This document shows positions 1 through 12,013 of a DNA stretch of 64,000 nt, one piece after another. The notes below the pieces were generated by a model. That model was not told where the DNA came from. It worked only from the letters and a program-made list of their open reading frames with translations, and did not search any database. The DNA comes from Spizellomyces punctatus DAOM BR117. Lineage: Eukaryota; Chytridiomycota; Chytridiomycetes; Spizellomycetales; Spizellomycetaceae. Both the position numbers and the translations under genes were made by a program. Numbering within the stretch: the first letter of the stretch is position 1; each line of letters begins with the position of its first letter. The stretch lies in the NCBI RefSeq assembly GCF_000182565.1, contig NW_015971544.1:570365-634364 (forward strand). The letters are read 5' to 3'.

Positions 1-534
1 ATAGCTATCAGGGCTCATAACCTATGAAACTTAGCGCTTGGAATACTGATTTCCCGTGTAGAAATCACTTCTGGAAGGCCTAGTAATGCCTGTGGCCGCT
101 AGTAAGACTTCTGGGTGCAGTAACTTGTGGGATAACACGCTTGTATTAATCCAGAGACATGCAAAAGTCCCCTTTATATAACCCAGTACATTCTCCAGCC
201 TCCCTCCGCCTTTGTTTACTGTTTACATGCTTCAGCCCACTTGTTTACATGCTCAGCCGTGCTCAGCAATGCTCAGCAGCTTCAGCCATGCCTTGGCAAA
301 CATTACCTGAAGATCTAGATCACCACAAACCTTCCAGACCTTCTAAGAGCGCTTACATGATGATTTACCCCTTTAAATCATTCCCACACGCGTCTGTGAT
401 CATTCTGATTACTCTATGTCCAATTCCCCACGTTGTAACTTAGCCAAATCAGATGTGAACTGTCTAATGACATCCCAGCATGATCTCACATGATTTATAG
501 ATCATACAGCGTGGTTTAAGCCTGAATCTCAACA
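1..534 (-). repeat. Copia copy A, 3' LTR (window edge cuts it)
   Basis: Long terminal repeat of a minus-strand Copia element. Read on the minus strand it starts TGTTGAGATTCAGG and should end GATAGCTATCA; the last two bases fall off the window. It is nearly identical to 4675-5211, which is the matching 5' LTR. The PPT-like purine run GAGTGGGAG lies directly before its start inside the end of the pol frame. The small open frame it contains recurs in every LTR copy and is not considered a gene. Confidence 0.85.
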
Positions 535-3500
535 CTCCCACTCAGTGAATCATCTGATTTCCGACAGAGACCCATTTTACCACAAAGTTTAAGGTGCTTT
601 GTCTTGGGTAAAGCCTTGGTGAGAATGTCAGCTGTCATTTCTTCTGTCTGACAGTACTTGAGGCTGATGTTCTTGTCTTCTACTGCTTGTCTGATGAAGT
701 GGTGCCGCACATCAATGTGTTTGGTCCTTGCATGATGTGTTGGGTTGTTGGCAAGTGCTATGGCGCCCTGATTGTCACCATACAATGTTGTAGGACCACT
801 TTGCTGATGTCCTAGTTCGCCTAGAAGTGTTCTGAACCAGATAACTTCCTTGGTAGCTTGACAAAGAGCCATGTACTCTGACTCTGTTGATGATAGAGCG
901 ACTGTAGGTTGCCTCTTGCTTTGCCAGCTGACTGTGCTGCTGCCAATCTTGACTAAGAAGCCAGTGGTAGACTTCCTGAAGTCCAAATCACCGCCCCAAT
1001 CTGCATCAGAGTATGCAGATAGCTCCCACTTGCTCTGAATGCCGCCCAGTTGAAGTCCTAGGTCTGTGGTGCCATTCAGGTACCGCATGATCCGTTTGAC
1101 TGCATCCAGTGCTGATGTCCGGGGTTGGAAAGATACTGGCTAACTGATCCAACTGCTGCTGCTATGTCTGGTCTGGTGCCCAGCATTGCATAAATGAGAC
1201 TTCCAACAGCACTTCTGAAAGGAACCCCATTCATTTCTTGCTGTTCTGCCTCAGTTTGTGGTGGCTGGCCTTGGTGAGCTTCTGGCCATTCTCTAGTGGT
1301 GTGGCAACTGGTTTGCTGTTACTCATATTGAATTTCTTCAATGTTTGACCGAGGTACCGCTGTTGGGAGAGCCAGATTGACCTGTTGGCTCTGTCCCTGA
1401 CCACTTGAATGCCGAGAAAATGCTCTAACTGGCCCATATCAGCCATCTTGAACCGCTTCTTGAGTTCTTCTTTGAGTTTTAACAACTCCTGGTTGTCCTT
1501 TGCTGCCAGAATAAGGTCATCCACATACAGGATAAGGTGGACGCCCATCTTCTTGTTGATGTACAGCCCGTGGTCTGATTCACACCTTTCAAAGCCAAGT
1601 TCTTTGAGTTGCCCATCAATGACTTTGTTCCAGGCTCTTGGAGCTTGCTTTAACCCATACAAACTCTTCTTTAGCTTGCAGACAAGTCCATTTGCCGTGG
1701 TGAAGCCTTCTGGTTGGTCCATGTAGATGTCCTCCTCAATGGTCCCATTCAAGAATGCTGTCTTGACATCCATTTGGTGAATCTCCATGTCCTTCATGGC
1801 TGCTAGTGTCAGGACCGTCCTGATGGTTGCAAACTTGACTACTGGGGCAAATGTCTCCTTGTACTCCAGTCCTTCAACTTGGGAGTATCCTTTGGCTACC
1901 AGTCTGGCCTTGTAGCGCTCTACAGAGCCATCTGACTTGAGTTTCAGCTTGAAAACCCACTTGCAGCCAACTGTGGATCTTCCTGGTGGTAGTTTGACTA
2001 AGTCCCATGTCTGATTCTCCATCAGAGAGTCATATTTTGCTTTGACAGCCACCTCCCACTGTTTGGCATCATATCTGGTCCTAGCTTCAGTCAGAGTGCT
2101 GGGTTCTTCCTGTGGAACTTCCCCAATGGTGAAGGCAAATGCCAGATTTGACTGAGTTGGCTTTGCAATCCACCACTCTCCCAGTGGTTTGTGAAATCTG
2201 GCACTCTTCCTGCTGAGTTCTGGCACTTCCTCAGCATCCTGGAAGTCGTCCCCATCATCTTCTGATGCTGAAGAGTTGTCTGGAGTGATGCTAGATGGTC
2301 TCTGAGTCTCTTGAACCGTCCCTAGCCCTTCTTGGTCATCCAAGAACGAAGGCTCCCCTCCTAGAGGCATCTGTAGCTCTTGGTCTTGCTGTGGTACACT
2401 CTGCAGTCGCTGCTGAGTGCTCCACATCAAGTTTTCATCAAAGATGACGTCCCTTGACATGACAACTTGGTTCATTTCAGGTACCCACAGTCTGTAGGCC
2501 TTACTCTGAGTGCTGTAGCCGACCATGACTGCCTTCTTGGCCTTCTCATCAAGTTTTGACCGCTTTTCTTTTGAAATATGAGTGTAGGCCACGCAGCCAA
2601 ACACTCTGAGATGCTGGAGAGCTGGTTTACCGCCTGTAAACTCTTGAAATGGTGTTGATTGGTTGCTGAGTGCTGCAGTGGGGCTCCTGTTCCTGAGATA
2701 GACCGCTGTCATGATTGCCTCGCCCCAGAACTTGTAGCTGAGTCCACTGTGGTGCAGCATGCACCTTCCCATTTCCACCAGCGTTCTGTTCATCCTCTCA
2801 GCAACACCATTCTGCTCTGGTGTGTAGGGTGTGCTGAATTGCTGCTGAATTCCCTTCTGCTTGCAGAATTTTCTTGAATTCTTCGCCCACATACTCTCCC
2901 CCATTGTCTGATCTGAGAGTTTTGATCTTCTGCCCCGTGAAGTTGGTTGCCCAGGCCTCAAACTCCTTGAATTTGCTGAGAACCTCACTCTTCTCCTTCA
3001 GAAGATAAACTGCCGTCATCCTTGACTTGTCATCAATGAATGTGACAAAGTACTTTGCCCCACCGTGACTTGGTGTCTTCATGGGCCCACACACATCACT
3101 GTGAACCACCCCCAGCAGTAGAGCCGCTCTAGCTGCTTCTCCCTTTGGAAAGGGACGCCTGGTGATCTTTCCAATGGCACAGGCTTCACATGGTGATGTT
3201 TCTGTGTGACTCTTGACCTCCAGACCGCTTCCCAGCTGGTTCCTAGCCAAGATTTTGATGCTGTTGACGTTCAGGTGTCCTAACCTGCGATGCCAGAGGT
3301 CCAAACTCATTCCAGAGGCTATGTTTGCATGTTCTCTTGCATGAAACATGTATAGACCGCCGCCTAGAGTTCCCTGGATTGCTTCCTGACCGTCTGAAGT
3401 CTTGATACAGCATCCCTTGCTGCCAAACTCAACTTTGGCACCGTTTTCAGTGGCTCTTCTTACTGAAAACAAGTTCTTTTCAAGCTTGGGAACAAACCAC

Positions 3501-4519
3501 ACGTCTCTGAGGGTACAGAATCGGTTTCTGCCTGTCTCAAGTGTGATCTGGCCCTTCCCTATTGCCTGAACTGTTCTGTTGTCCGCCAGATGGACTTGAA
3601 TTGGTGACATCTCCATGTAATTGGTCATCCAATCCTTCCTGTGTGACATGTGCTGTGAAGCACCCGAGTCCACAATCCACCAGACTGCTCCCTGAGAGGT
3701 TTTGGTGTCATCTCCCGACTGAGCATAGAATAGGAACTCATTCTGAGTTGCCTGACTGGTGCTGGCTTGATTGGCTTGTTGTTTGGTGTCCGCCAGAAAC
3801 TTCCTGCAGTCCTTCTTGAAGTGACCCTTCTTGTTGCAATAGAAGCACTTCCCTGCTATCTTCTTGGTCCCACCATGCTTGCCAACCTTCTGCCCGCCAT
3901 CCCTGCTGAAAAAGGCCTTCCCTTTGCTATCTCCTTCACTCCCAGCTTCCTTCCTGCGTGTTTCTTCATGCAAAAGCCATGATGTGAGGAATTCCAGCGT
4001 CAGAGAATCACTCCTGGCCTCCAAAGACACCACCAGCTGTTCATAACTCTCTGGTAGGCTGTAGAGTAGGGTGATGACTTGGTCTTCTTCACTGACTGGC
4101 GCCCCAATGGCCTCCAACTGCTGAGCCATTGTCCTGACCGTGTTTATGTGTCCCAACATGCCCCCAGTGCCGTCTTCCATCTTCAGAGTGAGAAATTTCC
4201 TCCTTAGATAGAGCCTACTGGCAATTCCCTTCCTTTGGTGGACGTCACTGAGCTTTAACCAGGCCTCTTTTGCAGTTACAGCGGTCTGTACATGCATGAG
4301 TTGGGCATCACTCAGTGACAGAGCAATTACAGCCATTGCCCGCTCATCCCTTCTCCTCCAATCCTTCTCAGAGGTTCCCTCCATGCTGTCATCCCCCTCA
4401 ATCACACCCCACAGCCCCTTTTCCTTCAGCAACATCGTCATTTTGAACTTCCAGAGGTGGTAGTTCATGCCATTGAACTTTTCCATCGTGAGTTTGGTGT
4501 CCAAGTCCGTGTTTGACAT
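516..4519 (-). pseudogene. Copia copy A gag-pol, frameshifted
   Basis: Same polyprotein as the intact copy at 5821-9825, but broken. Compared with that copy there is a one-base loss near 1104 (shared with copy C), a small indel near 1262, and an extra T in a T run near 2870. This leaves three overlapping frames: gag-protease-integrase (2798-4519), integrase-reverse transcriptase (1231-2988) and RNase H (516-1088). Gag zinc knuckle, protease DSGA, integrase and YVDDL reverse transcriptase motifs are all still visible. The element cannot make a complete polyprotein but is otherwise little diverged, so it decayed recently. Confidence 0.9.
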
Positions 4520-4674
4520 GTCTGAGCTGATTTGGTGAGTGGATGTGCTGTTGGAGAAGAGGTGAAATCGTCCTGGTGTGGTAGGTGGTCCAAATATGAG
4601 GTTGGGAAGAAGATAGGTCTGTCAGGAAGATGGTGTGGCCGTCAGAAAAGAGATTTGAAGCAGGAAAATATCAG

Positions 4675-5211
4675 TGATAGCTATCAGGGCTCATAACCTA
4701 TTGAAACTTAGCGCTTGGAATACTGATTTCCCGTGTAGAAATCACTTCTGGAAGGCCTAGTAATGCCTGTGGCCGCTAGTAAGACTTCTGGGTGCAGTAA
4801 CTTGTGGGATAACATGCTTGTATTAATCCAGAGACATGCAAAAGTCCCCTTTATATAACCCAGTACATTCTCCAGCCTCCCTCCGCCTTTGTTTACTGTT
4901 TACATGCTTCAGCCCACTTGTTTACATGCTCAGCCGTGCTCAGCAATGCTCAGCAGCTTCAGCCATGCCTTGGCAAACATTACCTGAAGATCTAGATCAC
5001 CACAAACCTTCCAGACCTTCTAAGAGCGCTTACATGATGATTTACCCCTTTAAATCATTCCCACACGCGTCTGTGATCATTCTGATTACTCTATGTCCAA
5101 TTCCCCACGTTGTAACTTAGCCAAATCAGATGTGAACTGTCTAATGACATCCCAGCATGATCTCACATGATTTATAGATCATACAGCGTGGTTTAAGCCT
5201 GAATCTCAACA
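4675..5211 (-). repeat. Copia LTR (5' LTR of copy A)
   Basis: A 537-bp LTR with TG...CA ends on the minus strand. It directly precedes the copy A leader (4520-4674). On its other side the sequence continues, without a flank, into the last codons of another Copia pol gene in the same orientation. The same LTR therefore also served as 3' LTR of a second, tandem copy that is now almost entirely missing. Confidence 0.85.
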
Positions 5212-5262
5212 CTCCCACTCAGTGAATCATCTGATTTCCGACAGAGACCCATTTTACCACAA
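5212..5262 (-). pseudogene. Copia pol 3' stub of a lost tandem copy
   Basis: About 50 bases equal to the 3' end of the Copia pol frame (the residues before SGSVEIQA). They break off at about 5262, where the sequence switches to a plus-strand LTR. This is the junction between the two head-to-head Copia units. Confidence 0.75.
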
Positions 5263-5665
5263 AATCAGAATGATCACAGATGCGTGTGGGAATGATTTAA
5301 AGGGGTAAAATCATCATGTAAGCACTCTTAGAAGGTCTGGAAGGTTTGTGACGATCTAGATCTTCAGGTAATGTTTGCCAAGGCATGGCTGAAGCTGCTG
5401 AGCACTGCTGAGCACTGCTGAGCATGGCTGAAGCATGTAAACAGTAAACAAAGGCGGAGGGAGGCTGGAGAATGTACTGGGTTATATAAAGGGGACTTTT
5501 GCACGTCTCTGAATTAATACAACCGTGTTATCCCACAAGTTACTGCACCCAGAAGTCTTACTAGCGGCCACAGGCATTACTAGGTCTTCCAGAAGTGATT
5601 TCTACACGGGAAATCAGTGTTCCAAGCGCTAAGTTTCAATAGGTTATGAGCCCTGATAGCTATCA
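5263..5665 (+). repeat. Copia copy B, 5' LTR, truncated
   Basis: Plus-strand LTR ending GATAGCTATCA at 5665. Its first ~135 bases are missing, since it begins abruptly at the junction with the inverted stub. It differs from the copy A LTRs at several sites, for example extra GAGCACTGCT repeats near 5400, so the two head-to-head units are not a simple copying artefact of one read. A TATATAA promoter motif lies near 5482. Confidence 0.8.
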
Positions 5666-5820
5666 CTGATATTTTCCTGCTTCAAATCTCTTTTCTGACG
5701 GCCACACCATCTTCCTGACGGACCTATCTTCTTCCCAACCTCATATTTGGACCACCTACCACACCAGGACGATTTCACCTCTTCTCCAACAGCACATCCA
5801 CTCACCAAATCAGCTCAGAC

Positions 5821-8800
5821 ATGTCAAACACGGACTTGGACACCAAACTCACGATGGAAAAGTTCAATGGCATGAACTACCACCTCTGGAAGTTCAAAAT
5901 GACGATGTTGCTGAAGGAAAAGGGGCTGTGGGGTGTGATTGAGGGGGATGACAGCATGGAGGGAACCTCTGAGAAGGATTGGAGGAGAAGGGATGAGCGG
6001 GCAATGGCTGTAATTGCTCTGTCACTGAGTGATGCCCAACTCATGCATGTACAGACCGCTGTAACTGCAAAAGAGGCCTGGTTAAAGCTCAGTGACGTCC
6101 ACCAAAGGAAGGGAATTGCCAGTAGGCTCTATCTAAGGAGGAAATTTCTCACTCTGAAGATGGAAGACGGCACTGGGGGCATGTTGGGACACATAAACAC
6201 GGTCAGGACAATGGCTCAGCAGTTGGAGGCCATTGGGGCGCCAGTCAGTGAAGAAGACCAAGTCATCACCCTACTCTACAGCCTACCAGAGAGTTATGAA
6301 CAGCTGGTGGTGTCTTTGGAGGCCAGGAGTGATTCTCTGACGCTGGAATTCCTCACATCATGGCTTTTGCATGAAGAAACACGCAGGAAGGAAGCTGGGA
6401 GTGAAGGAGATAGCAAAGGGAAGGCCTTTTTCAGCAGGGATGGCGGGCAGAAGGTTGGCAAGCATGGTGGGACCAAGAAGATAGCAGGGAAGTGCTTCTA
6501 TTGCAACAAGAAGGGTCACTTCAAGAAGGACTGCAGGAAGTTTCTGGCGGACACCAAACAACAAGCCAATCAAGCCAGCACCAGTCAGGCAACTCAGAAT
6601 GAGTTCCTATTCTATGCTCAGTCGGGAGATGACACCAAAACCTCTCAGGGAGCAGTCTGGTGGATTGTGGACTCGGGTGCTTCACAGCACATGTCACACA
6701 GGAAGGATTGGATGACCAATTACATGGAGATGTCACCAATTCAAGTCCATCTGGCGGACAACAGAACAGTTCAGGCAATAGGGAAGGGCCAGATCACACT
6801 TGAGACAGGCAGAAACCGATTCTGTACCCTCAGAGACGTGTGGTTTGTTCCCAAGCTTGAAAAGAACTTGTTTTCAGTAAGAAGAGCCACTGAAAATGGT
6901 GCCAAAGTTGAGTTTGGCAGCAAGGGATGCTGTATCAAGACTTCAGACGGTCAGGAAGCAATCCAGGGAACTCTAGGTGGCGGTCTATACATGTTTCATG
7001 CAAGAGAACATGCAAACATAGCCTCTGGAATGAGTTTGGACCTCTGGCATCGCAGGTTAGGACACCTGAACGTCAACAGCATCAAAATCTTGGCTAGGAA
7101 CCAGCTGGGAAGCGGTCTGGAGGTCAAGAATCACGCAGAAACATCACCGTGTGAAGCCTGTGCCATTGGAAAGATCACCAGGCGTCCCTTTCCAAAGGGA
7201 GAAGCAGCTAGAGCAGCTCTACTGCTGGGGGTGGTTCACAGTGATGTGTGTGGGCCCATGAAGACACCAAGTCATGGTGGGGCAAAGTACTTTGTCACAT
7301 TCATTGATGACAAGTCAAGGATGACGGCAGTTTATCTTCTGAAGGAGAAGAGTGAGGTTCTCAGCAAATTCAAGGAGTTTGAGGCCTGGGCAACCAACTT
7401 CACGAGGCAGAAGATCAAAACTCTCAGATCAGACAATGGGGGAGAGTATGTGGGCGAAGAATTCAAGAAATTCTGCAAGCAGAAGGGAATTCAGCAGCAA
7501 TTCAGCACCCCCTACACACCAGAGCAGAATGGTGTTGCTGAGAGGATGAACAGAACGCTGGTGGAAATGGGAAGGTGCATGCTGCACCACAGTGGACTCA
7601 GCTACAAGTTCTGGGGCGAGGCAATCATGACAGCGGTCTATCTCAGGAACAGGAGCCCCACTGCAGCACTCAGCAACCAATCAACACCATTTCAAGAGTT
7701 TACAGGCGGTAAACCAGCTCTCCAGCATCTCAGAGTGTTTGGCTGCGTGGCCTACACTCATATTTCAAAAGAAAAGCGGTCAAAACTTGATGAGAAGGCC
7801 AAGAAGGCAGTCATGGTCGGCTACAGCACTCAGAGTAAGGCCTACAGACTGTGGGTACCTGAAATGAACCAAGTTGTCATGTCAAGGGACGTCATCTTTG
7901 ATGAAAACTTGATGTGGAGCACTCAGCAGCGACTGCAGAGTGTACCACAGCAAGACCAAGAGCTACAGATGCCTCTGGGAGGGGAGCCTTCGTTCTTGGA
8001 TGACCAAGAAGGGCTAGGGACGGTTCAAGAGACTCAGAGACCATCTAGCATCACTCCAGACAACTCTTCAGCATCAGAAGATGATGGGGACGACTTCCAG
8101 GATGCTGAGGAAGTGCCAGAACTCAGCAGGAAGAGTGCCAGATTTCACAAACCACTGGGAGAGTGGTGGATTGCAAAGCCAACTCAGTCAAATCTGGCAT
8201 TTGCCTTCACCATTGGGGAAGTTCCACAGGAAGAACCCAGCACTCTGACTGAAGCTAGGACCAGATATGATGCCAAACAGTGGGAGGTGGCTGTCAAAGC
8301 AAAATATGACTCTCTGATGGAGAATCAGACATGGGACTTAGTCAAACTACCACCAGGAAGATCCACAGTTGGCTGCAAGTGGGTTTTCAAGCTGAAACTC
8401 AAGTCAGATGGCTCTGTAGAGCGCTACAAGGCCAGACTGGTAGCCAAAGGATACTCCCAAGTTGAAGGACTGGACTACAAGGAGACATTTGCCCCAGTAG
8501 TCAAGTTTGCAACCATCAGGACAGTCCTGACACTAGCAGCCATGAAGGACATGGAGATTCACCAAATGGATGTCAAGACAGCATTCTTGAATGGGACCAT
8601 TGAGGAGGACATCTACATGGACCAACCAGAAGGCTTTGCCACGGCAAATGGGCTTGTCTGCAAGCTAAAGAAGAGTTTGTATGGGTTAAAGCAAGCTCCA
8701 AGAGCCTGGAACAAAGTCATTGACGGGCAACTCAAAGAACTTGGCTTTGAAAGGTGTGAATCAGACCACGGGCTGTACATCAACAAGAAGATGGGCATCC

Positions 8801-9825
8801 ACCTTGTCCTGTATGTGGATGACCTTATTCTGGCATCAAAGGACGACCAGGAGTTGTTAAAACTCAAAGAAGAACTCAAGAAGCGGTTCAAGATGGCTGA
8901 TATGGGCCAGTTAGAGCATTTTCTCGGCATCCAAGTGGTCAGGGACAGAGTCAACAGGTCAATCTGGCTCTCCCAACAGCGGTACCTCAGTCAAACATTG
9001 AAGAAATTCAATATGAGTAACAGCAAACCAGTTGCCACACCACTAGAGAATGGCCACAAGCTCACCAAGGCCATGTCACCACAAACTGAGGCAGAACAGC
9101 AAGAAATGAACGGGGTTCCTTTCAGAAGTGCTGTTGGAAGTCTCATTTATGCAATGCTGGGCACCAGACCAGACATAGCAGCGGCAGTTGGATCAGTTAG
9201 CCAGTACCTTTCCAACCCCGGACATCAGCACTGGATAGCAGTCAAACGGATCATGCGGTACCTGAAGGGCACCACAGACCTAGGACTTCAACTGGGCAGC
9301 ATTCAGAGCAAGTGGGAGCTATCTGCATACTCTGATGCAGATTGGGGCGGTGATTTGGACTTCAGGAAGTCTACCACTGGCTTCTTAGTCAAGATTGGCA
9401 GCAGCACAGTCAGCTGGCAAAGCAAGAGGCAACCTACAGTCGCTCTATCATCAACAGAGTCAGAGTACATGGCTCTTTGTCAAGCTACCAAGGAAGTTAT
9501 CTGGTTCAGAACACTTCTAGGCGAACTAGGACATCAGCAAAGTGGTCCTACAACATTGTATGGTGACAATCAGGGCGCCATAGCACTTGCCAACAACCCA
9601 ACACATCATGCAAGGACCAAACACATTGATGTGCGGCACCACTTCATCAGACAAGCAGTAGAAGACAAGAACATCAGCCTCAAGTACTGTCAGACAGAAG
9701 AAATGACAGCTGACATTCTCACCAAGGCTTTACCCAAGACAAAGCACCTTAAACTTTGTGGCAAAATGGGTCTCTGTCGGAAATCAGATGATTCACTGAG
9801 TGGGAGTGTTGAGATTCAGGCTTAA
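5821..9825 (+). CDS. Copia gag-pol polyprotein, intact (copy B)
   Basis: Single 1334-codon frame of a Ty1/copia retrotransposon. Domains in order are: Gag; a CCHC zinc knuckle (CFYCNKKGHFKKDC, about residues 226-239) that binds RNA; aspartic protease with DSGA near residue 283; integrase with HHCC zinc domain near 407-446 and the rve core; reverse transcriptase with YVDDL near 997; and RNase H to the end. This domain order (integrase before reverse transcriptase) defines Copia. There are no internal stops or frameshifts, unlike copies A and C, so it could encode active enzymes. The start follows a 155-base leader after the LTR. The frame ends 19 bases inside the 3' LTR, a common Copia arrangement. 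Its 5' LTR is truncated and its 3' LTR has a divergent second half, so transposition of this exact copy is doubtful. Confidence 0.95.
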   Translation: MSNTDLDTKLTMEKFNGMNYHLWKFKMTMLLKEKGLWGVIEGDDSMEGTSEKDWRRRDERAMAVIALSLSDAQLMHVQTAVTAKEAWLKLSDVHQRKGIASRLYLRRKFLTLKMEDGTGGMLGHINTVRTMAQQLEAIGAPVSEEDQVITLLYSLPESYEQLVVSLEARSDSLTLEFLTSWLLHEETRRKEAGSEGDSKGKAFFSRDGGQKVGKHGGTKKIAGKCFYCNKKGHFKKDCRKFLADTKQQANQASTSQATQNEFLFYAQSGDDTKTSQGAVWWIVDSGASQHMSHRKDWMTNYMEMSPIQVHLADNRTVQAIGKGQITLETGRNRFCTLRDVWFVPKLEKNLFSVRRATENGAKVEFGSKGCCIKTSDGQEAIQGTLGGGLYMFHAREHANIASGMSLDLWHRRLGHLNVNSIKILARNQLGSGLEVKNHAETSPCEACAIGKITRRPFPKGEAARAALLLGVVHSDVCGPMKTPSHGGAKYFVTFIDDKSRMTAVYLLKEKSEVLSKFKEFEAWATNFTRQKIKTLRSDNGGEYVGEEFKKFCKQKGIQQQFSTPYTPEQNGVAERMNRTLVEMGRCMLHHSGLSYKFWGEAIMTAVYLRNRSPTAALSNQSTPFQEFTGGKPALQHLRVFGCVAYTHISKEKRSKLDEKAKKAVMVGYSTQSKAYRLWVPEMNQVVMSRDVIFDENLMWSTQQRLQSVPQQDQELQMPLGGEPSFLDDQEGLGTVQETQRPSSITPDNSSASEDDGDDFQDAEEVPELSRKSARFHKPLGEWWIAKPTQSNLAFAFTIGEVPQEEPSTLTEARTRYDAKQWEVAVKAKYDSLMENQTWDLVKLPPGRSTVGCKWVFKLKLKSDGSVERYKARLVAKGYSQVEGLDYKETFAPVVKFATIRTVLTLAAMKDMEIHQMDVKTAFLNGTIEEDIYMDQPEGFATANGLVCKLKKSLYGLKQAPRAWNKVIDGQLKELGFERCESDHGLYINKKMGIHLVLYVDDLILASKDDQELLKLKEELKKRFKMADMGQLEHFLGIQVVRDRVNRSIWLSQQRYLSQTLKKFNMSNSKPVATPLENGHKLTKAMSPQTEAEQQEMNGVPFRSAVGSLIYAMLGTRPDIAAAVGSVSQYLSNPGHQHWIAVKRIMRYLKGTTDLGLQLGSIQSKWELSAYSDADWGGDLDFRKSTTGFLVKIGSSTVSWQSKRQPTVALSSTESEYMALCQATKEVIWFRTLLGELGHQQSGPTTLYGDNQGAIALANNPTHHARTKHIDVRHHFIRQAVEDKNISLKYCQTEEMTADILTKALPKTKHLKLCGKMGLCRKSDDSLSGSVEIQA

Positions 9826-10345
9826 ACCACGCTGTATGATCTATAAATCATGTGAGATCATGCTGGGATGTCATTAGACAGTTCACATCTGATTTGGCTA
9901 AGTTACAACGTGGGGAATTGGACATAGAGTAATCAGAATGATCACAGACGCGTGTGGGAATGATTTAAAGGGGTAAATCATCATGTAAGCGCTCTTAGAA
10001 GGTCTGGAAGGTTTGTGGTGATCTAGATCTTCAGGTAATGTTTGCCAAGGCATGGCTGAAGCTGCTGAGCATTGCTGAGCATGGCTGAGCATGTAAACAA
10101 GTGGGCTCAAGCTTGCAAACAGTAAGAAGGAGGCTGGAGAATGTACTGGGTATATGATGGGGACTTTGTACACTCCAGGTGTAATACACAAGTATTATTT
10201 ACTAAGCTACAGTACCAAGAAAGGCTCTCATGGGCCCAGAGTTACACCATGGGCCACAGGTAATTCTGGGCCTTCAGGTGTAATTTCTACATGGGAAATC
10301 AGTGTTCCAAGCATGAAGTTCAACACTTTGGATCAAAGAATATAT
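9807..10345 (+). repeat. Copia copy B, 3' LTR with divergent second half
   Basis: It starts TGTTGAGATTCAGG within the end of gag-pol. Up to about 10140 it matches the other LTRs. After that it diverges strongly and belongs to a related LTR subfamily, although phrases such as GGGAAATCAGTGTTCCAAGC are still shared. LTRs of one element are identical at insertion, so this is a recombinant or a mis-assembly. The outer end is not sharply defined. Confidence 0.6.
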
Positions 10346-11650
10346 ATGGAAAAGGGTAATACATCATTAGAGAAAAGTCAGAGCAGGTAGATATGCCCAG
10401 AACCAATATTGCAACCCAAAGCTAGGTTTATTCACAGAACCTAACTGCTTATATCTCTGCACTAATTGCACAAGTATACAACCCCAAATCCTGCCTGATT
10501 TACCCAAATTGATATACCCTGCCCCTTGCCCCATTATACACACTTACTTTAGGATTCTGTGACTTTTCTCTCATGTACCAAACTACTAAAACTCTACTTT
10601 AGACCTGCCTTATTCCATTACAAATCAATCTCTAGTGTGTTTTAGTATAGTATATTTTAGATTAGTTTGGTTGGCTAGGATGGTATAGTCAATTGGGTCA
10701 GTCAGAAAGACTGAGACAGGGTTTATTTCAGAATACTTGCCAGGAGGATNNNNNNNNNNNNNNNNNNNNNNNNNNNNNNNNNNNNNNNNNNNNNNNNNNN
10801 NNNNNNNNNNNNNNNNNNNNNNNNNNNNNNNNNNNNNNNNNNNNNNNNNCGCGTGTGGGAATGATTTAAAGGGGTAAATCATCATGTAAGCGCTCTTAGA
10901 AGGTCTGGAAGGTTTGTGGTGATCTAGATCTTCAGGTAATGTTTGCCAAGGCATGGCTGAAGCTGCTGAGCATTGCTGAGCATGGCTGAGCATGTAAACA
11001 AGTGGGCTCAAGCTTGCAAACAGTAAGAAGGAGGCTGGAGAATGTACTGGGTATATGATGGGGACTTTGTACACTCCAGGTGTAATACACAAGTATTATT
11101 TACTAAGCTACAGTACCAAGAAAGGCTCTCATGGGCCCAGAGTTACACCATGGGCCACAGGTAATTCTGGGCCTTCAGGTGTAATTTCTACATGGGAAAT
11201 CAGTGTTCCAAGCATGAAGTTCAACACTTTGGATCAAAGAATATATATGGAAAAGGGTAATACATCATTAGAGAAAAGTCAGAGCAGGTAGATATGCCCA
11301 GAACCAATATTGCAACCCAAAGCTAGGTTTATTCACAGAACCTAACTGCTTATATCTCTGCACTAATTGCACAAGTATACAACCCCAAATCCTGCCTGAT
11401 TTACCCAAATTGATATACCCTGCCCCTTGCCCCATTATACACACTTACTTTAGGATTCTGTGACTTTTCTCTCATGTACCAAACTACTAAAACTCTACTT
11501 TAGACCTGCCTTATTCCATTACAAATCAATCTCTAGTGTGTTTTAGTATAGTATATTTTAGATTAGTTTGGTTGGCTAGGATGGTATAGTCAATTGGGTC
11601 AGTCAGAAAGACTGAGACAGGGTTTATTTCAGAATACTTGCCAGGAGGAT
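9949..11650. repeat. 801-bp direct duplication flanking an assembly gap
   Basis: Bases 9949-10749 reappear at 10850-11650 with no difference that I could find, one copy ending at the gap and the other starting right after it. The block runs from the LTR into AT-rich non-coding sequence. The simplest reading is two contigs with overlapping ends placed side by side with a default 100-N spacer, not a real tandem duplication. Confidence 0.85.
10750..10849. other. Assembly gap, 100 N
   Basis: Run of exactly 100 N, the usual placeholder for unknown length. Frames that read through it are not real. Confidence 0.99.
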
Positions 11651-12013
11651 ATTATCAGGTCCAGAGTCAGCATCCTGAAACAGTACCCAGACTGGAACCT
11701 GAATTAGGTGTTTGGTGGGATCAAGATAAGGCAACTAGATCAGGATAAAATGAAACCCACAGCTTCTAGTTATTACTTAACCAGTCAATTCTATTTCTAA
11801 AGACTTGTGGTTTAGATCCAGTTTCTAGTGCAACCTTCTATATTTCCTATATTTAACCACACAGCACTTCTTAATATAAGAATCTAATAATACATGCATT
11901 CCTCCCTGTTTCACCTTAACCTCCCACATCACATAACCAGCAAGTTCAGCTGAACCTCTATAGTTTTCTAGGTGTACATGTCACAGTATGGACTACATGC
12001 TATCTGCTTGTTC
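11651..12013. other. Intergenic, no gene seen
   Basis: AT-rich sequence between the Copia-related repeat and the first host gene. I see no open frame or RNA gene in it. Confidence 0.5.

Noticed and set aside
159-443. A 94-codon frame recurring in each Copia LTR (also 4836-5120 and 33440-33724).
   Set aside because: It lies inside the LTR, follows LTR identity only, has no protein-like features, and is antisense to LTR transcription.
9949-11650. A true tandem duplication of 801 bp.
   Set aside because: The copies look identical and abut a default-size gap exactly at their ends, as expected from overlapping contig ends.
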